Origin: JBBIQZ01 sp037442065
GTDB lineage: Bacteria > Patescibacteriota > CPR2_A > CG2-30-33-46
Reading direction: 5' to 3'
NCBI GenBank assembly: GCA_037442065.1
Contig: JBBIQZ010000002.1
Coordinates: forward strand, 1 to 54,233
DNA length: 54,233 nucleotides
Shown: piece after piece, positions 42,439-51,339 of the stretch
Layout: each line of letters starts with the position of its first letter
How positions within the stretch are numbered: position 1 is the stretch's first letter
Translations under genes and position numbers: made by a program
The notes under the pieces: model-generated
The model's database searches: none
What the model was told of the DNA's origin: nothing
What the model saw: the letters and a program-made list of their open reading frames with translations, nothing else

Positions 42439-42996
42439 TTAAGAGTTTTTTAGATTAACTCTAAAAATCGTTTTATATTCCGGCCCTTCTCTTTTTAAAA
42501 TGCTCTCCATTACATCGATTGAAGAAACTAAAAATTTCCCTAGATTTACGTTCCTGAAATTTGTGATGTTCTCTATATTTTTTACCCGATCTTTAATCCG
42601 ACCGATTGTTAGATGAGGTATAAACTCTCTATCTTCAACCTTGAAACCGCTTATATTAAGCTGCTTTTTAAGGCTGCTTTTAAGATTAATTATATTCAAA
42701 TCTTGGCTACCCCCAATCCATATGACCCTCGGCAAACTTATGGTCGGAAAGAAACCGATGTTTTCTAAATTTAGCTCAAACTTTTCTTGGTTATTAGAAA
42801 CAATTTTTAAAATGGCCGTTACTTTGGCAATTTCTTCCTTGGTAAGCCAGCCTAAAAATGCCATAGTAATATGTGCGCCTTGCGGGTTTATCCATTTAAC
42901 TCCCCTAGAGGATTTTTCCAGTTTCTTTATAAGACTTTTAATCTTGCTTTTTATTTCAGGAGGGAAGTTTAAAGCAATAAAGATTCTTTTTTTCAT
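42439..42996 (-). CDS. thpR: RNA 2',3'-cyclic phosphodiesterase
   Basis: 185 residues of the 2H phosphoesterase family (LigT/ThpR), with both catalytic HxT motifs: HITMAFLGWL (about 43) and HLTIGRIKD (about 130). It opens 2',3'-cyclic phosphates of tRNA-half and related ends. It is divergent from priA and upstream of the phosphoribosyltransferase. Confidence 0.93.
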   Translation of the reverse strand: MKKRIFIALNFPPEIKSKIKSLIKKLEKSSRGVKWINPQGAHITMAFLGWLTKEEIAKVTAILKIVSNNQEKFELNLENIGFFPTISLPRVIWIGGSQDLNIINLKSSLKKQLNISGFKVEDREFIPHLTIGRIKDRVKNIENITNFRNVNLGKFLVSSIDVMESILKREGPEYKTIFRVNLKNS

Positions 42997-43054
42997 TTTA
43001 ACTCTCTCTTTATAATTGTAACATAATTAACTAAAATAAGATAAGTTAGAGAAT

Positions 43055-44851
43055 ATGAAATTTGCTAAAATTTTACCATTTTCATATCCAGACATCCTAA
43101 CCTATTCTGTTCCCCGAAACCTAATAGCTAAAGCAAGGATAGGCCAGGTTGTAAAAATACCTTTAGGAAAAAAAGAAACTAAAGGAGTAATTTTTGAGTT
43201 TTTAAAAAACCGGCCTCTGTTTAAAACAAAACCGATTATCGATGTTCCTGATTCTTTGACCCTCTTTACCGAAACACAAATTAAGCTTGCTAAGTGGCTT
43301 TCGCTGTATTACTTTTCTTCACTCTATCAAGTGCTTAAAAATATCAAACCAGAAGGCTTAGAAAATGCAAAAGGCATTAAAAAACAAGAAGATGAAAAAT
43401 TAAAAAACATGTCTTTAGGGAAAAAAATTATCCTCTTCGGAAACGTTAAAAAAGAAGTTGCCTATCTAAAAGTAGCCCAAAAATTCTTAAAAGCTAAAAA
43501 ACAAGTTTTGATATTATTTCCCGACTACTTAAGCCTGGAAAATTTTTTAAAAAAGACTTCTAAAAATCTAGATTTAAAAAAAACAGCCATTATTACCGGA
43601 AAGACCAAAAATGAAGAAAAGCAAAAAGAATGGTTTAAAATAAAAACTAAAGAAAAACTTTTGATTTTAGGAACAAGAACTGCTTGCTTTTATCCTTTTA
43701 CAAACCTCGGACTTATAATCGTAGACCAAGAATACGAGGATGGATATCTTCAAGAAAAAACTCCTAAATATGACGTGCGGGAAGTTGCGGAATTTTTGCA
43801 AAAAATTACCGGCTGTACTTTAATTTTGCAAACCGATATCTTAACTTTAGAAAATTTTTACCGCCTAAAAAACGGTTACCAAATTGCAAAGATTAAAAAT
43901 CGCAAAATAAAATATAAAGTGGCCCTTTTAGTTAGCGATAATTTTACAATCCTAGAAGACATTCAAAGCTTAATTAAAAAAAACTTAGAAAGAAACAAAA
44001 AAGTCATTTTGTTCTTAAACAAGAAGGGACGAAACATTTTTGTTTTATGTAGAAACTGCGGCTTTTCTCCGGCTTGCCCAGATTGCAAGGTACCGCTTTC
44101 GGTTTCTTCCACTTTACTAACCTGCAACCATTGCGGATTTAAAAAAGAAGTTCCATTAGAATGCGAAAATTGCGGCAGTGTTATCGTTAAGAAATACGGT
44201 GTCGGGACAGAAAAGCTTGAAGAAGCTGCAAAATCTGCCTTTTTGAAAAATAAAATCTTAAGAATCGATGAAACGACCAAAAAAAATGTAAATTCTAAAC
44301 TAATTAAAGAAGCTCAAATAATAGTTGGCACTAAACTTTTAAAAAATATCTCTTTTAAAAACGTGGGGCTTTTTGTTTTTTTCTCTATCGACAATTTGCT
44401 TAATCTTCCAACCTACAGGGCAGCCGAATTAACCCAAAAAACTTTAGCTTCTTTTCTAGCTAGACTTCCCAAAGACGCGTTGGCAGTTATTAAAACGGCA
44501 AATCCAAAACATCCTTTATTAAAAGCCGCTCAAAAACAAAGCTTTAAAGATTTTTTCAAAGAAGAATTAAAAAACTTAAAAAAATTCCACTACCCGCCTT
44601 TTTATGATTTTATTCAAATAGTCCTTTCCGGCAAAAACCAGAAAGATATTGAAAAAGAAGCTTTAAAATTAAAAAACAGCCTTAAAAAATACGAAATCTT
44701 AGGCCCTTTTATACCCTATATTTCCCAAAAAAGAAAACTTCAAAGATTAGCTTTGGTTGTAAAAGCTCCCAAAGATACCATTTTTTATGATAAAATGTTT
44801 AAGTTAACAAAAAATATTTCTGTCACTAGAAATCCAGAAAAAATTTTATAG
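43055..44851 (+). CDS. priA: PriA-like primosomal protein, helicase motifs degenerate
   Basis: 598 residues with the PriA architecture: an N-terminal 3'-end binding domain (FSYPDILTYSVP, GQVVKIPLGKKETKGVIFE), helicase lobes, the zinc cluster (CRNCGFSPACPDCKVPL then CNHCGF and CENCGS, about 330-375) and the C-terminal domain. The helicase motifs are eroded: where Walker A (GxTGSGKT) is expected there is LFGNVKKEVAYL, and the DEEH box reads DQEYED. The end of motif VI (GRAGR) is missing. It probably loads the replicative helicase without unwinding. It is followed by def and fmt as in most bacteria. Confidence 0.88.
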   Translation: MKFAKILPFSYPDILTYSVPRNLIAKARIGQVVKIPLGKKETKGVIFEFLKNRPLFKTKPIIDVPDSLTLFTETQIKLAKWLSLYYFSSLYQVLKNIKPEGLENAKGIKKQEDEKLKNMSLGKKIILFGNVKKEVAYLKVAQKFLKAKKQVLILFPDYLSLENFLKKTSKNLDLKKTAIITGKTKNEEKQKEWFKIKTKEKLLILGTRTACFYPFTNLGLIIVDQEYEDGYLQEKTPKYDVREVAEFLQKITGCTLILQTDILTLENFYRLKNGYQIAKIKNRKIKYKVALLVSDNFTILEDIQSLIKKNLERNKKVILFLNKKGRNIFVLCRNCGFSPACPDCKVPLSVSSTLLTCNHCGFKKEVPLECENCGSVIVKKYGVGTEKLEEAAKSAFLKNKILRIDETTKKNVNSKLIKEAQIIVGTKLLKNISFKNVGLFVFFSIDNLLNLPTYRAAELTQKTLASFLARLPKDALAVIKTANPKHPLLKAAQKQSFKDFFKEELKNLKKFHYPPFYDFIQIVLSGKNQKDIEKEALKLKNSLKKYEILGPFIPYISQKRKLQRLALVVKAPKDTIFYDKMFKLTKNISVTRNPEKIL

Positions 44852-44858
44852 GAAAATT

Positions 44859-45413
44859 ATGACAGCTTTAAAAATAATAACCGTTCCTTCACCAATTTTA
44901 CGAAGGAAAGCAATAAAAATAAAAAATATCGATTCCTCCATAAAAGATTTAATTTCTCATATGGTAGAAACTTTAAGAAAAGTGGGAGGCTTGGGTCTTG
45001 CTGCCCCGCAAGTAGGGCAACCAATAAGAATAGCTGTTATTGAATCAAATAGAAAAAGTTCACCAAAGGCTGATCGCCTAGACGAAAAAAACAAAAAATC
45101 CTCGCCTAAAATTCCTTTAACCATCCTTATAAACCCAGAAATTATAGAATACTCTAAAGAAACTGAAAAAAGCGAAGAAGGGTGCCTTTCCATCCCAGAA
45201 ATTTGGGGAGTTGTCGAAAGAGCAAAATCAGTTAAAGTAAAGGCTTTAAACGAAAAAGGTAAAAAAGTGAAAATAAAAGCCAAGGATTTATTTGCCCGGG
45301 TCTTACAGCACGAAATAGACCACCTAAACGGTATTTTATTTACCGATAAAGCTGATGTTAATACTCTTCATAAAATTGGCTCTAAAGGGGAAATAATCAA
45401 AGTGAAATTATGA
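44859..45413 (+). CDS. def: Peptide deformylase
   Basis: 184 residues; removes formyl from nascent N-terminal Met. All three motifs are intact: GLGLAAPQVGQ (GxGLAAxQ, about 45-55), EEGCLSIPE (EGCLS with the metal Cys, about 106-113) and QHEIDHLNG (HExDH, about 150). There is a Lys-rich insertion (about 67-87) between motifs 1 and 2. It overlaps fmt by 4 bases. Confidence 0.97.
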   Translation: MTALKIITVPSPILRRKAIKIKNIDSSIKDLISHMVETLRKVGGLGLAAPQVGQPIRIAVIESNRKSSPKADRLDEKNKKSSPKIPLTILINPEIIEYSKETEKSEEGCLSIPEIWGVVERAKSVKVKALNEKGKKVKIKAKDLFARVLQHEIDHLNGILFTDKADVNTLHKIGSKGEIIKVKL

Positions 45414-46327
45414 TATCTAACGATAAACAACCACTAACTAACAATAATAAAATTATTTTTGCTGGGAACGGACATTTTGCGGCAATCCAGGTAGAAAACT
45501 TATCAAAAGCTTATTCTTTAGAAATTATTACTCAAAAAAATTATACAGAAGTTAAAAAAACGGCCCAAAGGTTAAAATTAAAAATTCATCAAGTAAAAAA
45601 CAAACTAGAGCTAGAGAATATTTTAAAACAATTAAAACCGGAGCTTTTAATTGTTTCTGACTTTGGGATAATCCTTTCTTTAAAAGCTTTAAAAATCCCT
45701 AAGCTTACGATAAATACCCACCCTTCACTCTTACCAAAATACAGAGGGCCATCACCTTATGTCACCGCCTTATTAAATGGCGATAAAGAAACCGGAGTTT
45801 CGATTATTAAAATGGCTAAAAAAGTTGATGCCGGTCCAATTTTTATTCAAGAAAAGCTAAAAATTGAAAAAGAGGATACCCAAACCTCTCTTCGGGAAAA
45901 ATTAGGAAAACTGGCAGCCAAACTTTTGATAAATAATTTAGAAAAAATCACCACCGGAAAAATAAAACCGATTTCCCAAAACGAAAAGCAAGCCTCTTTA
46001 ACGCAAGCATTTAAAAAAGAAGATGGAAGAATAAATTGGGATGAATCAGCCGAAGCTATTGAGCGAAAAATAAGAGCTTTTAATCCCTGGCCGGGGACTT
46101 TTACTTTCTTTGATTCTCCTAAAAAAACTTTGCGGGTAAAAATTTTAGAAGCAGTGGTTGAAAAAGGAAATAATTCAAAAGCCGGGGAAATAAAAATCGA
46201 AAATGGACTTAAGATAAAAACTAGTAAAGATTTCTTAATTATAAAAAACCTTCAACCCGAAGGCAAAAAAGAAATGACCGCCAAAGAATTCTTGTCTGGA
46301 TATAATATTATTTCTCTAGTTAAATAA
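45410..46327 (+). CDS. fmt: Methionyl-tRNA formyltransferase
   Basis: 305 residues; adds formyl from 10-formyl-THF to Met-tRNAi. The catalytic block is INTHPSLLPKYRGPSPY with the His, followed by VSIIKMAKKVDAGPIF with the catalytic Asp region. The C-terminal tRNA-binding barrel has INWDESAEAIERKIRAFNPWPG and is complete though short. The start overlaps def (ATGA), so def and fmt are coupled. Confidence 0.96.
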   Translation: MISNDKQPLTNNNKIIFAGNGHFAAIQVENLSKAYSLEIITQKNYTEVKKTAQRLKLKIHQVKNKLELENILKQLKPELLIVSDFGIILSLKALKIPKLTINTHPSLLPKYRGPSPYVTALLNGDKETGVSIIKMAKKVDAGPIFIQEKLKIEKEDTQTSLREKLGKLAAKLLINNLEKITTGKIKPISQNEKQASLTQAFKKEDGRINWDESAEAIERKIRAFNPWPGTFTFFDSPKKTLRVKILEAVVEKGNNSKAGEIKIENGLKIKTSKDFLIIKNLQPEGKKEMTAKEFLSGYNIISLVK

Positions 46328-46339
46328 AACGGATATTCT

Positions 46340-46534
46340 TTAGTCCAAATGTCCGATAGTATTAGCTTGTAAATTTGGTAAATAGTAAATATCGCAATAG
46401 ATCCAAAGTGCAAATACTTCTGCTGTATTCTCCAGCGTATCTACCCCATCAAGTTCTTTATCGCTATTATAAATTTTTACTCTTACGGGATTGTGGTAAG
46501 AAACATACCAGTCCAAACCGTCAATCTTTCGCAA
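46340..46534 (-). CDS. Hypothetical protein fragment
   Basis: 64 residues from a TTG codon, rich in aromatic residues (LDWYVSYHNP, FALWIYCDIYYLPN). No family is recognised. The same frame stays open upstream to a TAG near 46576, and beyond that an ATG would give MIESVVI before the stop, so this may be the end of a gene broken by a nonsense change. No ribosome binding site is seen. Confidence 0.35.
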   Translation of the reverse strand: MRKIDGLDWYVSYHNPVRVKIYNSDKELDGVDTLENTAEVFALWIYCDIYYLPNLQANTIGHLD

Positions 46535-46700
46535 CGAAGTATCTTTGACGCCTAAAACTTCCTTTTCAATGACCTAAATAACAACCGATTCTATCATAAA
46601 CCAAAGAAATATATCAATCCCACAAAATGCACGCCTTTTGAAAAAATTCGCTTAAGAGAATTACAAAAATTTTGATATTTGATTTTTGAACTTTGATTTT

Positions 46701-46746
46701 TGAGGAATAAAATATGTGAGCAAGTGCTCACATATTTTATTCCTCA
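46701..46746. terminator. 22-bp perfect palindrome, bidirectional terminator
   Basis: Perfect arms of 22 bases with a 2-base AG centre. The core GTGAGCA/TGCTCAC is flanked by A/T-rich arms, so either strand shows a GC-rich hairpin followed by ATATTTTATT. It covers the last codons and stop of the DHH gene, whose final GAG GAA TAA is part of the stem. Confidence 0.75.
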
Positions 46747-47699
46747 ACGATCTCCCATCCTTCTTCTGTCTCCTTAAGCTTTCCTTTTATTCTAAAGCCA
46801 GATGCTCTAACATGCCCGCCGCCGCCTAAAAGGTTGGCTATTTTTCTAACATCCAGCCCCCCTGACTCGGAACGTAGGCTCCCCTGTATTTCGCCTTCCT
46901 CTTCCCTCAAAAGCAAAGCGGCCCTAGCTTCGGGAATAGAATTTATTAAATTAACAACCCCTGCTAAATCTTCTTTGGTTGCCCCGCATTCTTCTAAATC
47001 TTTTTTGGTAATAACCGAAGCAACAATCCCTTTAGTCCTATCGGTTTTTATACGGGACAAAACTCTTCCCCATAATTTTAAAGTTGAAATGTCCTTTTTC
47101 CTGTAAGTATTGTAGGCTATCTTTTTAATATTAGCCCCTTTTGAAACAAGATTAGCGGCAATTTCTAAAACTCTACCGGTAGTATTAGAATGCATAAAAC
47201 TGCCTGTATCGGTAAAAATGCCAGTTAAAAGACATTCGGCCAAATCCCTATCGATATCTAAATTTAAATTCCTTAGAAAATAAAAAATAAGTTCGGCAGT
47301 AGATGACGAAGATGGGCTAACAATATTAATGTTACCAAAAGGATCGTCTTGAGGATGATGATCTATGTTTACTAAAACCGCATTTTTAGAACCTAAAATT
47401 TCTTTTTCAAATCCGGTTCTTTCTAGATTACCGCAGTCTAAAATTAAAACTAATTCTAAGTCCTGGGGTAATTCTTCTTCAAAATAAGGAAAAGGTAAAA
47501 AATTAAAATTTAAAGGCAGGGAACCGGAAAGAAAAAATTTTGCTTTAACCTGTAACCTCTGCAATGCCAAAGCAACGGCCGAAATACTGCCTAACGCATC
47601 GCCATCGGGATCTTCGTGGGTAAAAACAGCTGTATTTTTAGAATTTTCCAAAAGGCTTTTAATTTTTTTAAATTTTTCTTCAAGTATTTTTGTTTCCAT
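46737..47699 (-). CDS. DHH/DHHA1 phosphoesterase (NrnA-like nanoRNase)
   Basis: 320 residues from ATG 47699 (a TTG 15 bases upstream is less likely). DHH motifs: FTHEDPDGDALGSISAV (about 32-48), LILDCGN, NIDHHPQDDPFG (about 110-121) and LLTGIFTDTGSFMHSNTT. The C-terminal DHHA1 has LGGGGHVRASGF. NrnA degrades short RNAs and pAp. It overlaps rbfA by 20 bases, the infB-rbfA-nrnA order known from Firmicutes. Confidence 0.95.
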   Translation of the reverse strand: METKILEEKFKKIKSLLENSKNTAVFTHEDPDGDALGSISAVALALQRLQVKAKFFLSGSLPLNFNFLPFPYFEEELPQDLELVLILDCGNLERTGFEKEILGSKNAVLVNIDHHPQDDPFGNINIVSPSSSSTAELIFYFLRNLNLDIDRDLAECLLTGIFTDTGSFMHSNTTGRVLEIAANLVSKGANIKKIAYNTYRKKDISTLKLWGRVLSRIKTDRTKGIVASVITKKDLEECGATKEDLAGVVNLINSIPEARAALLLREEEGEIQGSLRSESGGLDVRKIANLLGGGGHVRASGFRIKGKLKETEEGWEIVEE

Positions 47700-48039
47700 T
47701 TTTCTTTTTTGCAATCTTTTTAAAAAGGCCTTCCATCTTTTCTTCGTATTCTAATGATTCGTCCGGAAATAATTCAATTTTGGGGATATATTTTAATTGA
47801 ACTTTTTCATTTAAAATTTGCTGAAACCGTGGAAGCTTTTCTTTAAGACCTTCCATTATAACCCCAACTTGAAAAAAGGGGAATATGCTTATATAGGCCT
47901 TGGCGATTTTTAAATCCGGCGAAGTTTTAACATAAGAAACGGTAATGAGTACGTCTTTTTTGCGAAAATTTTCTTCTAAAATTTTGCTTAATTCCTGTTT
48001 TATAAGTTCGTTTACTCTGTCTAACCTTTTAGAACTCAT
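47680..48039 (-). CDS. rbfA: Ribosome-binding factor A
   Basis: 119 residues, a small KH-like protein needed for late 30S maturation. Family pattern: RLDRVNELIKQELSKILEE then VLITVSYVKTSPDLKIAKAYISIF and PKIELFPDESLEY. Start overlaps infB by 4 bases (ATGA). A charged tail follows. Confidence 0.95.
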   Translation of the reverse strand: MSSKRLDRVNELIKQELSKILEENFRKKDVLITVSYVKTSPDLKIAKAYISIFPFFQVGVIMEGLKEKLPRFQQILNEKVQLKYIPKIELFPDESLEYEEKMEGLFKKIAKKKNGNKNT

Positions 48040-49841
48040 AGATTCCTTGCTTTTTCTTTCTTTAAAATGAAAGATAGTTCATCACCTTCTTCGATATTTT
48101 TAACGCCCTCTATACTTAAACCGAATTCTCTGTCTCCCGACACTTCCGAAACTTCGTCTTTAACGATCCTTAAGCCTGTTATTTTGCCGTATGCTGCCTG
48201 GCCGTCTTTTTCCTGTTTTACTTCGGTATCTTTTAAAATTTTGCCTCGCAAAACTTTAGCACCCAAAATGTAATCCTTTTTGCCGGTTTTGAAAATCTTT
48301 AAAATTTTTGCTCGGCCTTGTTCCTCTTCAATAATTTCTTTGGGAAGAAGCTCTTCTAAGGCTTTTTTAATATCGTCTAAACAGTCATAAATAATATCGT
48401 AAAGCCTAACTTCGGCTTTTGTTTGCTCTAAGGCTTTTTGGGCTGAAAAACTTATACCTACTTTAAAACCGATAATAATAGCGTCGGTGCCGGCTAATGT
48501 AACATCAGATTCGGAAATTTCGCCGATGCCATCTCTTATAATATTTACCGCTACCTCATCGGTTCCTATTTTTTCCAAAGATTCTTTTAAAGCCTCTAAG
48601 GAGCCTTTTACATCCGCCTTTAGAACGATTTTTAATTCTTTAATTTTTCCTTCTTTGATTTTTTCTGAAATACCAGAAACTCCCAATACTTTTTTTCCTC
48701 TCATTCTTTTTAAACTTTCAAATTTTTGCCTTTCTAGAACTTCAGCTTTGGCTTCTTTTTCCGACATAACCCCTTCTAAAATTTCCCCTACTTCCGGCAA
48801 ATCCTTAAACCCCAAAATCCTCACTGGTGTCCCCGGACCGGCCTCTTTAATCCTTTTTAAATTAGAATCCTCAATGGCTTTTACTTTTCCGTAAACCGCA
48901 CCAGAAACAACGAAATCTCCTTCTTTTAAAGTACCGTTTTGGACCAAGACAGTTGCCATTGGACCTCTGCCTTTATCCAGATGGGCTTCGATTATCGCTC
49001 CCCAAAGTTTCCCTTTGGGATTTGCTTTAGGCTCTTTAAGCTCGGAAACTAATAAAATCATTTCCAAAAGCTCCGGCACGCCTTCGCCAGTCTTGGCAGA
49101 AACAGGAACAAAGACTTGTTTGCCGCCCCATTCCTCAGAGATTACTTTTTGCTCCGATAATTCCTTCTTAACTCGTTCAATATCTGCATCTGGTTTATCA
49201 ATTTTATTAACCGCCACTATAAAAGGTAAATCAGCGCTCCGCATGTGATTTATTGCTTCAATTGTTTGAGGTTTAACTCCATCATCAGCGGCCACCACCA
49301 AAACCCCTACATCTGTTACTTGGGCTCCTCTAGCACGCATAGTGGAAAAAGCTTCATGGCCGGGGGTGTCTAAAAAAGTGATCTTTTTCCCATCTTTTTC
49401 TACCTGGTAGGCGCCAATATGCTGAGTTATTCCGCCAGCTTCGGTAGCAATAACATTTGCTTTTCTAATTTTATCTAAAAGGGAAGTTTTTCCATGATCA
49501 ACATGCCCCATCACAATAACTACCGGCGGCCTTAGTTCTTGTTTTCCTTCTTCTTGAGGAACTGATTTTTTTTGACCCCCTTTCTCCTCAGAAATTTCTT
49601 TGGCCGTAAAACCGAAGTCTTGGCTGATAATGGCTGCAGTTTCAAAATCTATATCTTCGTTAATAGTAGCCATCACGCCGTTTTTTACCAATAAAGAAAT
49701 AACCTCAACTACCGGCTTTTTAAGTTTAGATGCCAACTCTTTAACCTGAATTACCGGAGGAATTTCTACAGTTTTTTCCGTTACGGCCTCTTCGGCTTTA
49801 GGGCCTTTATCTTCAATTTTTATTTCTTTTTCTTTTGCCAT
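48036..49841 (-). CDS. infB: Translation initiation factor IF-2
   Basis: 601 residues, GTPase that brings fMet-tRNA to the 30S subunit. A short N-terminal domain (VIQVKELASKLKKPVVEVISLLVKNG, about 30-55) is followed by the G domain: G1 GHVDHGKTSLLD (about 112-123), G3 DTPGHEAF, G4 NKID and G5 SAKTG. Then come domains II, III and C1/C2. The N-terminal region is much reduced compared with E. coli (890 residues). It is the first gene of infB-rbfA-DHH. Confidence 0.98.
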   Translation of the reverse strand: MAKEKEIKIEDKGPKAEEAVTEKTVEIPPVIQVKELASKLKKPVVEVISLLVKNGVMATINEDIDFETAAIISQDFGFTAKEISEEKGGQKKSVPQEEGKQELRPPVVIVMGHVDHGKTSLLDKIRKANVIATEAGGITQHIGAYQVEKDGKKITFLDTPGHEAFSTMRARGAQVTDVGVLVVAADDGVKPQTIEAINHMRSADLPFIVAVNKIDKPDADIERVKKELSEQKVISEEWGGKQVFVPVSAKTGEGVPELLEMILLVSELKEPKANPKGKLWGAIIEAHLDKGRGPMATVLVQNGTLKEGDFVVSGAVYGKVKAIEDSNLKRIKEAGPGTPVRILGFKDLPEVGEILEGVMSEKEAKAEVLERQKFESLKRMRGKKVLGVSGISEKIKEGKIKELKIVLKADVKGSLEALKESLEKIGTDEVAVNIIRDGIGEISESDVTLAGTDAIIIGFKVGISFSAQKALEQTKAEVRLYDIIYDCLDDIKKALEELLPKEIIEEEQGRAKILKIFKTGKKDYILGAKVLRGKILKDTEVKQEKDGQAAYGKITGLRIVKDEVSEVSGDREFGLSIEGVKNIEEGDELSFILKKEKARNL

Positions 49842-49866
49842 TTTTTATCCTTAACACAATTTTATA

Positions 49867-49895
49867 ATTATATACTCTTTAGGGCAATTTTAAAA
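49867..49895 (-). promoter_or_regulatory. Probable promoter of infB operon
   Basis: A perfect TATAAT on the minus strand (49867-49872) with a weak TTTTAA -35 (49890-49895) at 17 bases. The infB ATG at 49841 has AAGGAT upstream. Confidence 0.5.
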
Positions 49896-49900
49896 GGTTT

Positions 49901-49964
49901 ATCCCGTTAGAAATAATGAATCAAGGAAAATAAACTCAAGGTGAAATAAAATTTCTAACGGGAT
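49901..49964. repeat. Inverted repeat ATCCCGTTAGAAAT
   Basis: ATCCCGTTAGAAAT (49901-49914) and its exact reverse complement (49951-49964) are separated by 36 bases. It lies between the terminator of the S1 gene and the infB promoter, with no reading frame. The core CGTTAGAAA also occurs just after the 16S 3' end (53001-53009). Confidence 0.7.
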
Positions 49965-49972
49965 TTATCTAC

Positions 49973-49996
49973 AAAAAATCCCCTCTTTTAGAGGGG
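49973..49996 (-). terminator. Terminator of the S1-domain gene
   Basis: Minus strand CCCCTCT-AAA-AGAGGGG hairpin followed by ATTTTTTG. It lies 16 bases after the stop codon. Confidence 0.9.
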
Positions 49997-50011
49997 CTAA
50001 AAATCGAAAAG

Positions 50012-51163
50012 TTAAACTTTTTCTTTTACCTTTTTCTTGGGCTTCTTGGCTTTTAGCTCTTCCTCGGCTTCTTTTAAAGATAAAGAAACTTTTCGGCTAT
50101 TTTCTTCTATGGAGATTACTTTTAGATTATAAGTTTCTTTTTCCTTTATAAAATCTTTGGGATTAGAAACATGTTCATTAGAAAGTTCGGAAATATGAAC
50201 AAGGCCATCAATAACATATTTTTTGCCCGGAATTTCAACTTGCACAAAAGCACCAAAGGGCGTAACTCTAATGACTTTTCCAGAAACTATATCACCGACT
50301 TTTAGAACTTTAACAACTTCTTTAAAAGGATCGGGTAATAGTCTTTTTATACTTAAAGAAACTTTATCCTCATCAATCTCACTAACCATCACATCAATTT
50401 CATCGCCGACTTTTAGAACTTTTTTAATATCGTCAATCCTTTCCCAAGAAACTTCAGAAATATGAACAAGGCCTTCTAGGTGGCCAATGTTAACAAAAAC
50501 GCCAAAATCTACTACTCCGGAAACTTTGCCTTTTAATACTTGTCCTATTTTTAAACCTTCTAGAAAACTTTTTTGCTCTAAACTTTTAGCTGCCTTTTGA
50601 GACAAAATCAATTTATTTGAGGCCCTGTCTAGATCAATGACTTTTACTTGGAGTCTTTTACCCACTAGAGCGGTTAATCTTGTTAAAATTTCTTCTTTGT
50701 CTCCCCCTTCAACCCTCGGATAATATTCGGCTGTTAATTGCGAAACCGGTATAAAGCCCTGCACATCGTCAACTACCGTTAAAAGGCCGCCCTTGTTGGC
50801 GTCTGCAATTTTTACTTCCACAATAGTTCCTTTTTCCATATTTCTTTTCAAATCAGACCATATTCGTTCTTTGCCGGCCTTTTTTAAAGATAGGGCTAAA
50901 ATACCTTGGTTGTCTTCTTCTTCTAAAACATAAGCTAAGATTTTATCTCCTTTTGATAAATCAGAAATTGAAGCTTTGTCGCCTACTTCGCTGCGATAAA
51001 CCACGCCAGTAGCCCGACCACCTAAATCAACCCAAATTTCGCCATCTTTAATATCAATGACTTCCCCTTCTATAACCTTACCGACTTCAATCTTTTCAAT
51101 TAAAGCTAAGGCGTCTTCCATTATTGATGTTTCTATATTTGTTGTTTTTTCTTTTGTTTCCAT
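50012..51163 (-). CDS. S1 RNA-binding domain protein (bS1-like)
   Basis: 383 residues with four S1 OB-folds: about 28-95 (GKVIEGEVIDIKDGEIWVDLGGRATGVV), 108-185, 200-270 (GQVLKGKVSGVVDFGVFVNI then GLVHISEVSW) and 290-365 (GDIVSGKVIRVTPFGAFVQV). Bacterial S1 holds mRNA on the 30S subunit; this 4-domain form is typical of Gram-positive-like and CPR lineages. AGAGG precedes the ATG. Confidence 0.93.
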   Translation of the reverse strand: METKEKTTNIETSIMEDALALIEKIEVGKVIEGEVIDIKDGEIWVDLGGRATGVVYRSEVGDKASISDLSKGDKILAYVLEEEDNQGILALSLKKAGKERIWSDLKRNMEKGTIVEVKIADANKGGLLTVVDDVQGFIPVSQLTAEYYPRVEGGDKEEILTRLTALVGKRLQVKVIDLDRASNKLILSQKAAKSLEQKSFLEGLKIGQVLKGKVSGVVDFGVFVNIGHLEGLVHISEVSWERIDDIKKVLKVGDEIDVMVSEIDEDKVSLSIKRLLPDPFKEVVKVLKVGDIVSGKVIRVTPFGAFVQVEIPGKKYVIDGLVHISELSNEHVSNPKDFIKEKETYNLKVISIEENSRKVSLSLKEAEEELKAKKPKKKVKEKV

Positions 51164-51177
51164 AAACCTCTTTTCCT

Positions 51178-51205
51178 ATTGTACAAGTTTTTGTTAATCT
51201 TACAA
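51178..51205 (-). promoter_or_regulatory. Promoter of the S1-domain gene
   Basis: Minus strand TTGTAA (51200-51205), 16 bases, TACAAT (51178-51183). The leader to the ATG at 51163 would be only about 7 bases and contains AGAGG. Confidence 0.6.
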
Positions 51206-51217
51206 GCCCCTTTCTAA

Positions 51218-51335
51218 AAAACTTCTAATTTCTAATTTTCAATCAATGATTCAATGACTTAATTTTCAAACGAGTTTAGAAATTGATAAATTGAAAATTC
51301 AATGAAAATTGAAAATTGGTAATTGAAAATTCGGA
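51218..51335. repeat. AT-rich low-complexity repeat
   Basis: Multiple near copies of AATTGAAAATT and AATTTTCAAT in both orientations fill the gap between the MGMT and S1 genes. A weaker relative (TTTGATTTTTGA) lies at 46673-46700. No reading frame or RNA gene is seen. Confidence 0.65.
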
Positions 51336-51339
51336 TCAA

